DNA of 64,000 nt from Pseudomonas californiensis (GCF_021147775.1 NZ_JAGTPK010000012.1:1-64000); one strand, 5' to 3'; numbered from the stretch's first letter, positions 44,098-53,265 are shown. Notes: generated by a model from the sequence alone, not told the origin. Translations and numbers: made by a program.

Positions 44098-45048
44098 GTG
44101 TCCGATCTGTCGTTTTCCAGTTTCTGCAACTGGCTCAAATTCCGTCATTTGACGCTGATCGATACGTTGGGCCGTACCCAGAACATGCACGCGGCTGCTC
44201 AGCAGATGAACCTCAGCCAGCCCGCACTGAGCAAAATGCTCAAGGAAATCGAAAGCTTGTTGGGTTTTGCAATTTTCGAACGCTTGCCGCGCAGCATGGT
44301 GCCGACGTCACTGGGTATTCAGGTGGTGCGCTACGCCCAGTTGGCCCTGAACGATGCACGGACGTTCGTTGAACAGATCAACAACCTCAGCGCGGGCGGA
44401 CATGGGCACCTCAAGGTTGGCGGGATCTTTGCCGCCACCGCGGTTGTGCTGCCCGAAGCGATTGTGCAGATCAAGGAGCGCTGGCCCCTGCTGGCAATCG
44501 AGGTGGTCGAGCAGACCAGCGACCACTTGATGGAAATGCTGGAAGAACGCACGCTGGACCTGGCGATCGGACGTTTTACCGAGCAGGGTCAACAACAACG
44601 CTACGACTTTCAGGCGTTGGCGCCAGAGCCGTTCAGTATCGTGGTCAACAGCCGTCATCCGCTGTGCGAAGCGGGGCCGATGACGTTGCGTCAGTTGGTG
44701 GACTGGCCTTGGATGCTTTACCCCAACGGCACGCCGATCCGCGGTCGTATGGAAGAGGCGTTCGCCAACGCAGGCGTCGATGTGCCTCGCAACACCATCG
44801 AAACCATCTCCATGCAGACTTTTTTGAAAGTCCTTCAGAGCGGCCCGATGATCGGCATGCTGCCCGATGCCATGGTGGCGCAGCATCTGGAGAGTGGCCT
44901 GCTCAGGACCCTGGAAACGCAGATGCATCTGGTCCCGCAGTTCTACGGCATTCTGACCCGCAAGAGCGAGCCGCTGACGGGCCCGGCATCTGAATTTGCC
45001 GCGATTCTGTTGGAAAACGCGCGCCTTACTCAAGCAAAAAACAACTGA
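44098..45048 (+). CDS. LysR-family transcriptional regulator of the sugar-acid cluster
   Basis: A 316-residue LysR-type regulator. The N-terminal winged helix (~12-75) shows TQNMHAAAQQMNLSQPALSKMLKEIE, and a periplasmic-binding-protein-like effector domain follows (~95-300). The sequence resembles the GbpR/galactose-binding-protein-regulator group of LysR proteins. The GTG at 44098 is preferred to the one at 44089 because GAGGTGAG (44086-44093) is correctly spaced for it. It is flanked by the catabolic genes and by two copies of a matching dyad, so it most likely controls both transcription units in response to a sugar acid or its keto-deoxy product. Confidence 0.88.
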   Translation: MSDLSFSSFCNWLKFRHLTLIDTLGRTQNMHAAAQQMNLSQPALSKMLKEIESLLGFAIFERLPRSMVPTSLGIQVVRYAQLALNDARTFVEQINNLSAGGHGHLKVGGIFAATAVVLPEAIVQIKERWPLLAIEVVEQTSDHLMEMLEERTLDLAIGRFTEQGQQQRYDFQALAPEPFSIVVNSRHPLCEAGPMTLRQLVDWPWMLYPNGTPIRGRMEEAFANAGVDVPRNTIETISMQTFLKVLQSGPMIGMLPDAMVAQHLESGLLRTLETQMHLVPQFYGILTRKSEPLTGPASEFAAILLENARLTQAKNN

Positions 45049-45063
45049 TTGCGCTGTTGACTC

Positions 45064-45080
45064 GATAACCAGAAGTTATC
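45064..45080. promoter_or_regulatory. Predicted LysR operator O2 upstream of the transporter operon
   Basis: A perfect dyad GATAAC-CAGAA-GTTATC with T45066-N11-A45078. A possible promoter TTGGGA-N18-TAGATT (45100-45129) lies downstream, which would put the dyad centre near -64, the usual position of the LysR recognition site. Confidence 0.65.
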
Positions 45081-45236
45081 GTTTAATCAGCAAATGCCAT
45101 TGGGATTGAATCGATCCCTGACCTAGATTACTGACCAGCACCTGCAACGGGGCGGTCAGTGATGTGTGCAGTGCCGCTCAGCCAGACCCACTCAATAAAA
45201 ACAATGAGGCATGCCTGCATGCCAAGGGTTATTCAC

Positions 45237-46616
45237 ATGCAAACGAATGCCGAGCCGAACGCTCACGACGCTGATTTCGAGGACCGCACGTACCGTAAAG
45301 TCATCCTGCGAATTCTGCCGGTCCTGCTGCTGTGCTACATGGCCGCCTACCTGGATCGGGTCAACATCGGTTTCGCCAAGCTGGATATGCTCAACGACCT
45401 GCAATTCAGCAACACTGTCTATGCGCTGGGTGCGAGCATGTTCTTCTGGGGCTACTTTCTTTTCGAAGTGCCCAGCAACCTCTTGCTGCACAGGCTAGGC
45501 GCACGCTTCTGGATCGCCCGGATCATGTTCACCTGGGCGCTTGTGTCTATCGCAGTTGCCTTCACCGTGCCGCTCGCCCGATTTTTCCACATCGAATCGA
45601 GCACCATGTTTTACGTGCTGCGCTTCCTGTTGGGTATATGCGAAGCCGGCTTTTTCCCCGGCGTGATCCTGTACCTCAATTACTGGTTCCCGACCCATCG
45701 GCAAAGCCGCGTGATGTCGGGTTTTCTTATGGCGTTGCCGGTCAGTCTGACGCTGGGCGGCATGCTGTCGGGATGGTTGATGACCAGCATGAACGGCTGG
45801 CATGGCATGGCCGGGTGGCAGTGGATGCTGATCGTCGAGGGCATTCCGTCGATCATCATGGCGGTGGTGGTCATCGGTTTTCTGTGTGACAACATTGATT
45901 CAGCCAAATGGCTGTCAGCAGCCGAAAAGGCCATGCTCAAGGCTAACCTTCTGGCCGACAATACGGGCAAGGCTTCGAAGCTCAGTGAAGTCTTCTTCAA
46001 TCCGCGTGTCTGGCTGCTGGTACTGATTCTGCTGACCTTCAATACCGGGTTTTACGGGCTGGCATTCTGGATGCCATCGATCATCAAGAGCGCCGGTATC
46101 GCCAATACTTTCCACATTGGTTTGTTGACCGCCATCCCTTACAGCATTGCAACCGTCGCCATGCTGCTCAATGCACGGCACTCCAATCGCACCGGCGAGC
46201 GTCGTCTTCATGCCGCGATCCCGGCGTTCATTGGCGGTGTTGGTCTGATTCTCAGCGCCTACTTTGCACACAACCTGGTGCTCTCCGTGCTGTTCCTCAG
46301 CGTGGCTGCATCCGGCATTCTCAGCTTGATGCCGATCTTCTGGACGCTGCCTGGCACCTTGCTTTCCGGTGTGGCGGCGGCAGCCGGTATCGGCATGATC
46401 AACGCCATCGGCAACCTGTCCGGTTTTACCGGTTCGATGATTACCGCCGTTGCGGAGACGATGACCGGCGACATCAATAACGGCACTTATGTGCTGGCGC
46501 TTTGCTTGCTGGTCAGTGGCGGGCTGATCCTGATGATCCCGCGCAGCATGTTGGGCAGAGCAAGCGCGGCCAAAGCCGCTGACGCATCGACCATCCTCGG
46601 CATGGAGAAAGCATGA
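45237..46616 (+). CDS. MFS transporter of the anion:cation symporter family, sugar-acid uptake
   Basis: A 459-residue inner-membrane protein with ~12 predicted helices. LLLCYMAAYLDRVNIGFAKLDM in helix 1 and the following loop is the hallmark of ACS-family symporters, which take up organic acids such as galactonate, glucarate, phthalate or tartrate with protons. ATG at 45237 (AAGGG upstream) matches the family N-terminus; in-frame ATGs at 45159, 45204 and 45219 are weaker alternatives. Its stop overlaps the SDR start by four bases, so the two are translationally coupled. Context suggests it imports the acid that the dehydratase consumes. Confidence 0.85.
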   Translation: MQTNAEPNAHDADFEDRTYRKVILRILPVLLLCYMAAYLDRVNIGFAKLDMLNDLQFSNTVYALGASMFFWGYFLFEVPSNLLLHRLGARFWIARIMFTWALVSIAVAFTVPLARFFHIESSTMFYVLRFLLGICEAGFFPGVILYLNYWFPTHRQSRVMSGFLMALPVSLTLGGMLSGWLMTSMNGWHGMAGWQWMLIVEGIPSIIMAVVVIGFLCDNIDSAKWLSAAEKAMLKANLLADNTGKASKLSEVFFNPRVWLLVLILLTFNTGFYGLAFWMPSIIKSAGIANTFHIGLLTAIPYSIATVAMLLNARHSNRTGERRLHAAIPAFIGGVGLILSAYFAHNLVLSVLFLSVAASGILSLMPIFWTLPGTLLSGVAAAAGIGMINAIGNLSGFTGSMITAVAETMTGDINNGTYVLALCLLVSGGLILMIPRSMLGRASAAKAADASTILGMEKA

Positions 46617-47353
46617 TGATGAATAACAAGCGCGTGCTGATCACCGCAGCCGGTCAGGGCATTGGTCTGGCCAGCGCCAGGGCGTTTGCCATGGCTGGCG
46701 CAACCGTTGTCGCAACCGACATTGAGCTCGGCAACCTTGAGGGCATCGAGGGGGTTGAGGCCATCAAGCTGGACGTGACGTCAATGCAGGATATCCAGGC
46801 TATCAGTGAACGTATCGGCCCGATCGACGTGCTGTTCAACTGCGCAGGCTACGTTCATTCCGGCACGATTCTGCAGTGTGACGAGGCGGCGTGGCAGCGT
46901 TCGATGGACCTCAACGTCACGGCGATGTATCGCATGATTCAGACGTTTCTGCCCGGCATGCTCAGTCGCGGCGGTGGCTCTATCATCAACATGGCCTCGG
47001 TAGCGTCCAGCGTCAAAGGCGTGCCCAATCGGTTTGCCTACAGTGCCAGCAAGGCAGCGGTTGTTGGGCTGACCAAGTCGGTCGCCACCGATTTCATTGG
47101 CCAGGGCATTCGCTGCAATGCTATTTGTCCGGGGACGGTGGACTCGCCCTCGCTGCGCCAGCGCATTGCCGCTCAGGCCCAACAGCAGGGTGTATCCGAG
47201 GCACAGGTTTACCAGCAGTTCGTTGACCGCCAACCCATGGGACGCATCGGCAGCGTCGAGGAGATTGCCCAATTGGTGCTCTACCTCGGCTCCGACGCCT
47301 CGTCCTATACCACAGGCGCAGTACATGTCATTGATGGCGGTATGAGCGTTTGA
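46613..47353 (+). CDS. SDR-family dehydrogenase, 2-keto-3-deoxy-sugar-acid 4-dehydrogenase type (DHRS6/BDH2-like)
   Basis: A 246-residue short-chain dehydrogenase. The nucleotide motif TAAGQGIG (11-18), NCAG (77-80) and the catalytic Ser129, Tyr143 and Lys147 are visible; Asp36 after the second strand favours NAD(H). SSVKGVPNRFAYSASKAAV and GIRCNAICPGTVDSPSL are almost those of DHRS6/BDH2 and of bacterial 2-keto-3-deoxy-L-fuconate dehydrogenases. The likely reaction is oxidation of C4 of a 2-keto-3-deoxy acid to a 2,4-diketo acid, matching the hydrolase encoded next. It overlaps the transporter gene by four bases. Confidence 0.82.
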   Translation: MMMNNKRVLITAAGQGIGLASARAFAMAGATVVATDIELGNLEGIEGVEAIKLDVTSMQDIQAISERIGPIDVLFNCAGYVHSGTILQCDEAAWQRSMDLNVTAMYRMIQTFLPGMLSRGGGSIINMASVASSVKGVPNRFAYSASKAAVVGLTKSVATDFIGQGIRCNAICPGTVDSPSLRQRIAAQAQQQGVSEAQVYQQFVDRQPMGRIGSVEEIAQLVLYLGSDASSYTTGAVHVIDGGMSV

Positions 47354-47417
47354 CCCTGCTGCATTTGGGTAAAACGCAACGCGACCGCATGCACTTTGTT
47401 CAGAACAGGAGAACCCG

Positions 47418-48266
47418 ATGAAATTGCTACGTTACGGTGACAAAGGCGCGGAAAAACCCGGCCTGCTTGATGCCAGCGGTCAGATTCGTGATTTGTCTGC
47501 GCATATCAAAGACATCGCAGGCGACGCGTTGACGCCAACCGGTCTCGCGGCGCTGGCGGCGCTTGATCCTGCCAGCCTGCCTGTGGTGTCAGGTCAGCCG
47601 CGCATTGGCGCCTGTGTCGGGAAGGTGGGCAAGTTTGTCTGCATTGGTCTGAACTACGCCGACCATGCCGCCGAGTCCAACATGGAGGTCCCGAAAGAGC
47701 CGGTGATCTTCAATAAATGGACCAGCGCCATCTGTGGCCCGAACGACAACATCGAGATCCCGCGTGGCTCGGTCAAGACCGACTGGGAAGTAGAACTGGG
47801 TGTGGTGATCGGCAAAGGCGGGCGTTACATTGATGAAGCCAATGCCCTGGAGCATGTGGCTGGCTATTGCGTGATCAACGATGTGTCCGAGCGGGAATGG
47901 CAACTGGAGCGCGGTGGTACCTGGGACAAGGGCAAAGGTTTCGATACGTTCGGGCCGCTTGGGCCCTGGCTGGTAACGCGTGATGAAATCGCCGATCCGC
48001 ATGCGCTGGATTTGTGGCTGGAGGTAGACGGCCATCGTTATCAACAGGGCAACACCCGTACGCTGGTGTTTGGTATCCCGCAGTTGATTGCCTACCTGAG
48101 TCGCTGCATGAGCCTGCAACCAGGTGATGTGATTTCTACAGGCACGCCGCCGGGTGTCGGACTGGGCGTCAAGCCTGAGCCGGTATTTCTGCGCGCTGGG
48201 CAGCGTATTCGCCTGGGGATTGCGGGTTTGGGCGAGCAGAACCAACTGACCGTGCAGGCTGATTGA
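47418..48266 (+). CDS. FAH-family hydrolase, 2,4-diketo-3-deoxy-sugar-acid hydrolase type
   Basis: A 282-residue fumarylacetoacetase-fold protein. The metal triad region DWEVELGVVIGKGG, the CVGKVGKFVCIGLNYADHA start of the catalytic domain and STGTPPGVGLG are visible. This subgroup includes the 2,4-diketo-3-deoxy-L-fuconate hydrolase that yields pyruvate and L-lactate; a pentonate substrate would yield pyruvate and glycolate. The gene is often annotated, probably wrongly, as ureidoglycolate lyase. AACAGGAGAA precedes the ATG. It is 64 bases after the SDR gene and completes the plus-strand unit. Confidence 0.82.
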   Translation: MKLLRYGDKGAEKPGLLDASGQIRDLSAHIKDIAGDALTPTGLAALAALDPASLPVVSGQPRIGACVGKVGKFVCIGLNYADHAAESNMEVPKEPVIFNKWTSAICGPNDNIEIPRGSVKTDWEVELGVVIGKGGRYIDEANALEHVAGYCVINDVSEREWQLERGGTWDKGKGFDTFGPLGPWLVTRDEIADPHALDLWLEVDGHRYQQGNTRTLVFGIPQLIAYLSRCMSLQPGDVISTGTPPGVGLGVKPEPVFLRAGQRIRLGIAGLGEQNQLTVQAD

Positions 48267-48326
48267 TTCCGCGCGGTCCGATGAATGGCAGCCGCCCTCA
48301 AAGCGGATGCCATTCCCGCAGCAGGG

Positions 48327-49145
48327 TCAGCTTGAAACGAAGGCCAGCAGGTCTTCATTGAGCTGTTGGGCGTGAGTGACGGCGAAGCCGTGAGGTGCGC
48401 CTGTGTAAACCTTCAGCTCGGCACCTTCGATCATCGAAGCTGCTGCCTTGCCTGTGGTCTCGAATGGCACGACCTGATCGCCATCGCCATGAATCACCAG
48501 CGTCGGCACATTGATCTTCGCCATGTCCGGGCGGAAATCGGTCTCGGAAAATGCCGTAACGCAATCCACAGTACCTTTCAGCGACGCCATCAGTGCAATG
48601 TTCAAGGTCTGGGTCAGCACGCCGTCCGACACTGTCTGGCCTTTGTTCAGGCCATAGAACGGGGTGGAAAAATCAGCGATGAACTGCGCGCGATCTTTCA
48701 ACAAACCTGCCTTGATACCCTCAAAGACTGACTTGTCGACGCCTTCAGGATGGTCCGCTGTCTTGATAAAAAATGGCGTTACGGCACCCAGCAAGGCCAG
48801 TTTGGCGACGCGTCCAGTGCCGTGGTTTGCAATGTAGCGCGTGACATCACCGCCGCCCATCGAAAAGCCCACCAGCGTGACGTCGTTCAGGTCGAGATGT
48901 TCGATCAGTTGCGCGATGTCATCGGCGAACGTGTTGTAGTCATAGCCTGTCCACGGCTGGCTCGATCGACCAAATCCGCGGCGGTCGAAGGCGATGGTGC
49001 GGTAGCCTCGGCTGCTCAGGTATTCCATCTGGTATTCCCACATGTCTGCGTCCAGCGGCCAGCCGTGGCTGAACAAGACGGGTTTGCCGGTGCCCCAGTC
49101 CTTGAAGTAAATCTCGGTGCCGTCTTTGGTCGTGAAGGTGCTCAT
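48327..49145 (-). CDS. Alpha/beta hydrolase, aryl-esterase / non-haem chloroperoxidase type
   Basis: A 272-residue alpha/beta-fold hydrolase, close in length and pattern to the P. fluorescens aryl esterase PFE. The nucleophile is Ser95 in GFSMGG, with Asp223 (HGDGDQVV) and His252 (GAPHGF) completing the triad. The oxyanion-side motif is SHGWPLDADMW. Members hydrolyse aryl esters and lactones and show metal-free perhydrolase activity in vitro. It has no signal peptide. It lies at the edge of the sugar-acid island on the opposite strand; a lactonase role for that pathway is possible but unproven. Confidence 0.85.
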   Translation of the reverse strand: MSTFTTKDGTEIYFKDWGTGKPVLFSHGWPLDADMWEYQMEYLSSRGYRTIAFDRRGFGRSSQPWTGYDYNTFADDIAQLIEHLDLNDVTLVGFSMGGGDVTRYIANHGTGRVAKLALLGAVTPFFIKTADHPEGVDKSVFEGIKAGLLKDRAQFIADFSTPFYGLNKGQTVSDGVLTQTLNIALMASLKGTVDCVTAFSETDFRPDMAKINVPTLVIHGDGDQVVPFETTGKAAASMIEGAELKVYTGAPHGFAVTHAQQLNEDLLAFVSS

Positions 49146-49344
49146 GCAGATTCCTCTCGTGTCGGGTTTATGGACAGACGCTGTGGTCTGGCTGCGCGAT
49201 GTCAGTATTCACCCATGTCGCAAGCAGTAATTGCGCGGATGTGCTCATCTGATTCAGTGCTGAACTCGGCACATCCAGACAATTTCTGGCAGCAGGCTCG
49301 CCGCATAATTCCCGTGAATCAATCCCCGCAAGAGACTCCGGATC

Positions 49345-49767
49345 ATGCTGCCAACTGCACCGCACCATCAGTTCGACGCGAGGCTGCCGAGCGCTTCGGC
49401 GACGCTGGCCTGGGGCCTTTTATTCATGCGGATCAGCGTTTCGCTGTTGCTGCTGGTCGTGCATGGGCTCCCGAAGCTTTTCAACTGGAGCACCGAAGTA
49501 CACCGCATCGAGGATCCGTTCGGTCTGGGTGGCAGCCTGACGCTGGGCTTGGCAGTGTTCGCAGAAGTGATCTGTCCGCTGCTGCTGATACTGGGTATTT
49601 ATGCACGTCTGGCGTGCCTGCCGGTGCTAGCCGTGCTGGCGATCGCGGTGCTGGTGGTGCATCCCGAATGGTCGCTCGAACAAGGCCAGTTCGCCTGGCT
49701 GCTGATTATCCTGTTTGCCGGTCTGGCGCTGACAGGCCCCGGCCCGCTTGTCTTGAGGGTGAAATGA
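49345..49767 (+). CDS. DoxX-family membrane protein
   Basis: A 140-residue protein with four predicted membrane helices (~20-40, ~65-85, ~88-107, ~115-133) and the DoxX-type first-helix region LFMRISVSLLLLVVHGLPKL. Family members are associated with redox functions in the membrane but mostly have no assigned reaction. The ATG at 49345 is the only in-frame start near the homology; no strong ribosome-binding site is seen. It stands alone between the hydrolase and the mechanosensitive channel gene. Confidence 0.75.
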   Translation: MLPTAPHHQFDARLPSASATLAWGLLFMRISVSLLLLVVHGLPKLFNWSTEVHRIEDPFGLGGSLTLGLAVFAEVICPLLLILGIYARLACLPVLAVLAIAVLVVHPEWSLEQGQFAWLLIILFAGLALTGPGPLVLRVK

Positions 49768-49918
49768 GCGAATCGCCAGTCACCTGACGTCTTGATTTCG
49801 ACGAACTCCTGAAACATCGGCTCATGTATTTCCCCGCCAAAAACGAACTTGCCGCGCTAACGGGAATCAGTTTCATGGGGTTAAAGTCCCCCTCGATCTG
49901 TCCCCTGGAGAAAAACGC

Positions 49919-52210
49919 GTGGCGTCTCAGCTGAAAACCTTGATCCTGACGGGTCTGCTGTTGTTCGCGGGCAGTTCCCATGTCCAGGCGGCCGACGTGC
50001 CGTTACTGCCCATGGGGGCAGCGGTGCCTCAGGACAATAAGGCGGCCGAAAAGGCCGACGCGAAAGCAGATGCCAAGGCGGCTGACAAGCCTGCGGCGAA
50101 AGCCGACGAAAAGACTGTCGAAAAAGCAGACGCCAAACCGGAAGAGGGTACCGACGCTGCGGCGGCTGAGCCAACTGCGGAAATCCTGGTTCAGGGTGGT
50201 CTGCTCGGTGCCATAAGCTCAAGCATTGATGACATCCAGCAAAAGCTCAATCTGGATGACAACCTGCTGGATGCCTGGCAAGTTCGGGCCGACAAGGCTG
50301 CGGACGAACTCGACAAGCTGGTCAACAAGCGCACGACTCGCTCGCCCTGGAGCGTTGTCGGTGACTTCCTGATCCTTTCTTTTGTGTGGATCGCAGCCTT
50401 CGCAATTTTGACCACCAGTGGCCGGTTTCTGGCCGTTCGACTGTGCCGAACGGCCTTCCTCCGCGTTCGTCAGCGCAGTCAGGCGTTGCTCAAATACGTA
50501 CTGCCTTTCACGTTGCCCGCGATTATCTGTCTGCCGCTGACCCTCTACGTCAGTCACTTCATGCCGTCGTCGGTCGGCCGGGCCCTGGCCCTGTGTTTTG
50601 CCTACGCCACCAGCAGCGGCATTGTTTCCACATCCGTGCTGCTGTGCGTGATCGTGATGTTCAACTCGGGCCACAAACGCGCAGCCGTGCGCATGATTCG
50701 CCGTTACTCACCGAGGCCGCTGTTTGTGGTCGGCTTTCTGGCTGCGCTGAGTGATGCGCTGACCAGCCCGCAGATCGCCCGCCAGTTGGGCAGCAACGTC
50801 ACCACCAGTGTCGCGGTGTTTACCGGGCTGTTTGCGTCCGTAGTGTTCTGCATGCTGATCATCAAGGTGCGCCGTCCGGTGGCGCACCTGATCCGTAACC
50901 GCTCGCTCAGCAGCCGATTGCAGCGGCCAGCGCTGCAACAGTCACTGAAAGTGTTTTCCAGCCTGTGGTATTTGCCGATTCTGCTGATGATTCTGGTCTC
51001 GGCAATCAACCTGATCGGCGCAGGCGAAGACAGCCAGGAGGCGTTGCGCTGTGCGCTGCTCACCACCATTCTGCTGATCGCTACGGTGTTTTTGAGTACA
51101 GTCTTTCAACACCTGTTCAAGCCTGCTGAAGCACTGGGTCGCGGCGGGCATGCCTACAAGGCGCGCCTGCTGAGCCTGTTGTATGCCGTGCTGCGGATTG
51201 GCCTGGCAATCACGTTCATTGAAGTGCTGGGTCGGATCTGGGGCTTCTCGATGTTCGAGTTCGCTCAGCGCAATACGTTGGGACGCGTGATCAGTGATTC
51301 GCTGAGCAGCATTGGTCTTATTTTCGTGGTCACCTGGTTGCTGTGGGTGGTGCTGGACACGGCGATTCAGGAAGCGCTCAAGCCGCCGCTCAACCATCGC
51401 AACTCCCGTCAGCCCAGTACCCGGATCAAGACCATCCTGCCGTTGCTGCGTAATGCCGTGAAAATCATTCTGGTGGTGATCTGTGCGATCACGACCATGG
51501 CTAATCTGGGCATCAACGTCGCACCGCTCCTGGCGGGTGCTGGTGTGGTCGGTCTGGCGATCGGTTTCGGTTCTCAACAATTGGTACAGGACGTGATCAC
51601 CGGTCTGTTCATCATCGTCGAAGACACCTTCTCCATTGGCGATTGGGTCGTGCTCAGTACCGGGCACTCCGGCACCGTCGAAAGCCTGACGATCCGTACC
51701 GTACGCCTGCGCGACGGCAAGGGGTTTGTGCATTCGGTACCGTTCGGGCAGATCAAGGCAGTCACTAACCAGTCGCGCCAATTTGCTTACGCCTTCTTCT
51801 CGGTGCAGTTCACCTACGACTCTGATATTGATGACGCACTCTCGTTGATTCGTGAAGTGGGGCAGTCGATTACCGAAGACATTCTGCTCAAAAACAATCT
51901 GCAAGGACCGCTTGAAGTCTTCGGCGTGGACCGCATGGACCTAAATGGTGTGGTACTGACGGCACAGTTTCGGACCTCGTCGGGTGGGCAGTACGCAGTC
52001 GGGCGTGCATTCAACGAACGGCTCAAACGGCTTGTGGATAAACATCCTTCGGTACGGTTCGCCCAGACTTATCCACAGATGGTCATGAGCCCTGGCTTCA
52101 ATTCGCCTCAGCCCGGCACCGAGGCCGAAGGGCCGCCCGCGCCACCCGCTTCTTCCGCACCGCTTGGGTTGCCCAAGGGCGGCGGCACACCTGGTCCGGC
52201 GGCTCAATAA
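49919..52210 (+). CDS. Large MscS-family mechanosensitive channel with Ala/Lys/Asp-rich periplasmic segment
   Basis: A 763-residue inner-membrane protein. GTG start at 49919 opens a signal peptide (LKTLILTGLLLFAGSSHVQA). A low-complexity stretch rich in Ala, Lys, Asp and Glu follows (~40-85, repeats like EKADAKADAKA). Several membrane helices then lead to the MscS pore and beta domain: GAGVVGLAIGFGSQQLVQDV at ~540-559, then GDWVVL. The C-terminus is Pro/Ala/Gly-rich (~735-763). Such channels release solutes under hypo-osmotic shock. It is not the short MscS (~286 residues) nor the ~1100-residue MscK. It seems monocistronic. Confidence 0.88.
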   Translation: MASQLKTLILTGLLLFAGSSHVQAADVPLLPMGAAVPQDNKAAEKADAKADAKAADKPAAKADEKTVEKADAKPEEGTDAAAAEPTAEILVQGGLLGAISSSIDDIQQKLNLDDNLLDAWQVRADKAADELDKLVNKRTTRSPWSVVGDFLILSFVWIAAFAILTTSGRFLAVRLCRTAFLRVRQRSQALLKYVLPFTLPAIICLPLTLYVSHFMPSSVGRALALCFAYATSSGIVSTSVLLCVIVMFNSGHKRAAVRMIRRYSPRPLFVVGFLAALSDALTSPQIARQLGSNVTTSVAVFTGLFASVVFCMLIIKVRRPVAHLIRNRSLSSRLQRPALQQSLKVFSSLWYLPILLMILVSAINLIGAGEDSQEALRCALLTTILLIATVFLSTVFQHLFKPAEALGRGGHAYKARLLSLLYAVLRIGLAITFIEVLGRIWGFSMFEFAQRNTLGRVISDSLSSIGLIFVVTWLLWVVLDTAIQEALKPPLNHRNSRQPSTRIKTILPLLRNAVKIILVVICAITTMANLGINVAPLLAGAGVVGLAIGFGSQQLVQDVITGLFIIVEDTFSIGDWVVLSTGHSGTVESLTIRTVRLRDGKGFVHSVPFGQIKAVTNQSRQFAYAFFSVQFTYDSDIDDALSLIREVGQSITEDILLKNNLQGPLEVFGVDRMDLNGVVLTAQFRTSSGGQYAVGRAFNERLKRLVDKHPSVRFAQTYPQMVMSPGFNSPQPGTEAEGPPAPPASSAPLGLPKGGGTPGPAAQ

Positions 52211-52380
52211 ACCCCCAGGCAACGCATCTGGTGTCGAGGCTGTATGGCTTCAATACGGTCGCGCAGCGCCATTAACCTGTCGGGCAGCGCAACTGTTGGG
52301 GGTTGGCGGCCAACGTGTTATGTTTGCAGGCGTTTTTCATTTGTTAATTTGACGATTCTGATACCGAGCCTGCTGACTCT

Positions 52381-53265
52381 ATGCGAATGCGCCTTATGCT
52401 ATTGGGCGGCGGGAATGCCCTCGGGCAGGCGCTGATCCGTCTGGGTGCCGAGGAAGACATTGGTTTCCTCGCGCCGCGTCCACCGCAAGACGGTTGGGAT
52501 GTGGCGAGCCTGACGCAACTGCTCGATGACACCCGTCCTGATGCCCTGATCAACCTTGCTTACTACTTCGACTGGTTTCAGGCGGAGACCGTGAGCGAAT
52601 CGCGTCTCACCCACCAGGAACGTTCTGTCGAACGCCTGGCCGAACTGTGTCAGCACCACAGCATCACGCTGGTCCAGCCTTCCAGCTATCGAGTCTTCGA
52701 TGGTTCCCGTGCGACCGCCTACAGCGAAAAAGACGAGCCAGTACCGTTGGGCCTTCGCGGTCAGGCGCTATGGCGGATCGAGCAGAGCGTGCGCGCGACC
52801 TGTCCGCAGCATGTACTGGTGCGCTTCGGCTGGTTGCTCGATGACAGCGCCGACGGTGTACTGGGGCGGTTTCTTTCGCGTGCCGAAACCCCTCAGGAGC
52901 TGCTGCTGGCCGATGATCGGCGCGGCAATCCGACACCTGTGGACGATGCAGCCCGTGTCATCATCTCGGTCCTCAAACAACTCGATTGCGAGGCGCCCTT
53001 GTGGGGCACCTATCATTACGCTGGCCACGAGGCGACCACGCCGTTGGCGCTGGGCCAGGCGGTACTGACCGAGGCGCGTCTGCTGCGCGCGTTGGCTGTC
53101 GAAGCGCCGACCGCTCAGGCACATGCCGCCCGTCCCGATGCGGGCGAAGAGCCGCAGCACGCGGTGCTGGCCTGCAAGAAAATTCTCCATACCTTTGGTA
53201 TCAAACCCCGCGCCTGGCGTGCGGGGCTGCCAAGTCTGCTGGATCGGTATTATCGACATGTCTGA
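52381..53265 (+). CDS. NAD(P)-dependent RmlD-like sugar-nucleotide reductase family protein
   Basis: A 294-residue Rossmann-fold protein. The N-terminal MRLMLLGGGNALGQALIRLG is a degenerate nucleotide-binding loop, and the middle (PDALINLAYYFDW, VQPSSYRVFDG, GQALWRIEQSVR) follows the pattern of dTDP-4-dehydrorhamnose reductase, RmlD. However, the usual YxxxK catalytic pair is not clearly present (GLRGQALWRIE at that place), so activity as a reductase is doubtful. Its stop lies within the start of the next gene (eight-base overlap), so the two products are probably made together. Confidence 0.7.
   Translation: MRMRLMLLGGGNALGQALIRLGAEEDIGFLAPRPPQDGWDVASLTQLLDDTRPDALINLAYYFDWFQAETVSESRLTHQERSVERLAELCQHHSITLVQPSSYRVFDGSRATAYSEKDEPVPLGLRGQALWRIEQSVRATCPQHVLVRFGWLLDDSADGVLGRFLSRAETPQELLLADDRRGNPTPVDDAARVIISVLKQLDCEAPLWGTYHYAGHEATTPLALGQAVLTEARLLRALAVEAPTAQAHAARPDAGEEPQHAVLACKKILHTFGIKPRAWRAGLPSLLDRYYRHV

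Noticed and set aside
45057-45087. MerR-like promoter (TTGACT-N19-TTTAAT) around operator O2
   Set aside because: The 19-base spacer with a dyad inside looks like a MerR promoter, but the local regulator is of the LysR family and a better-placed promoter lies downstream. Kept only as an alternative.
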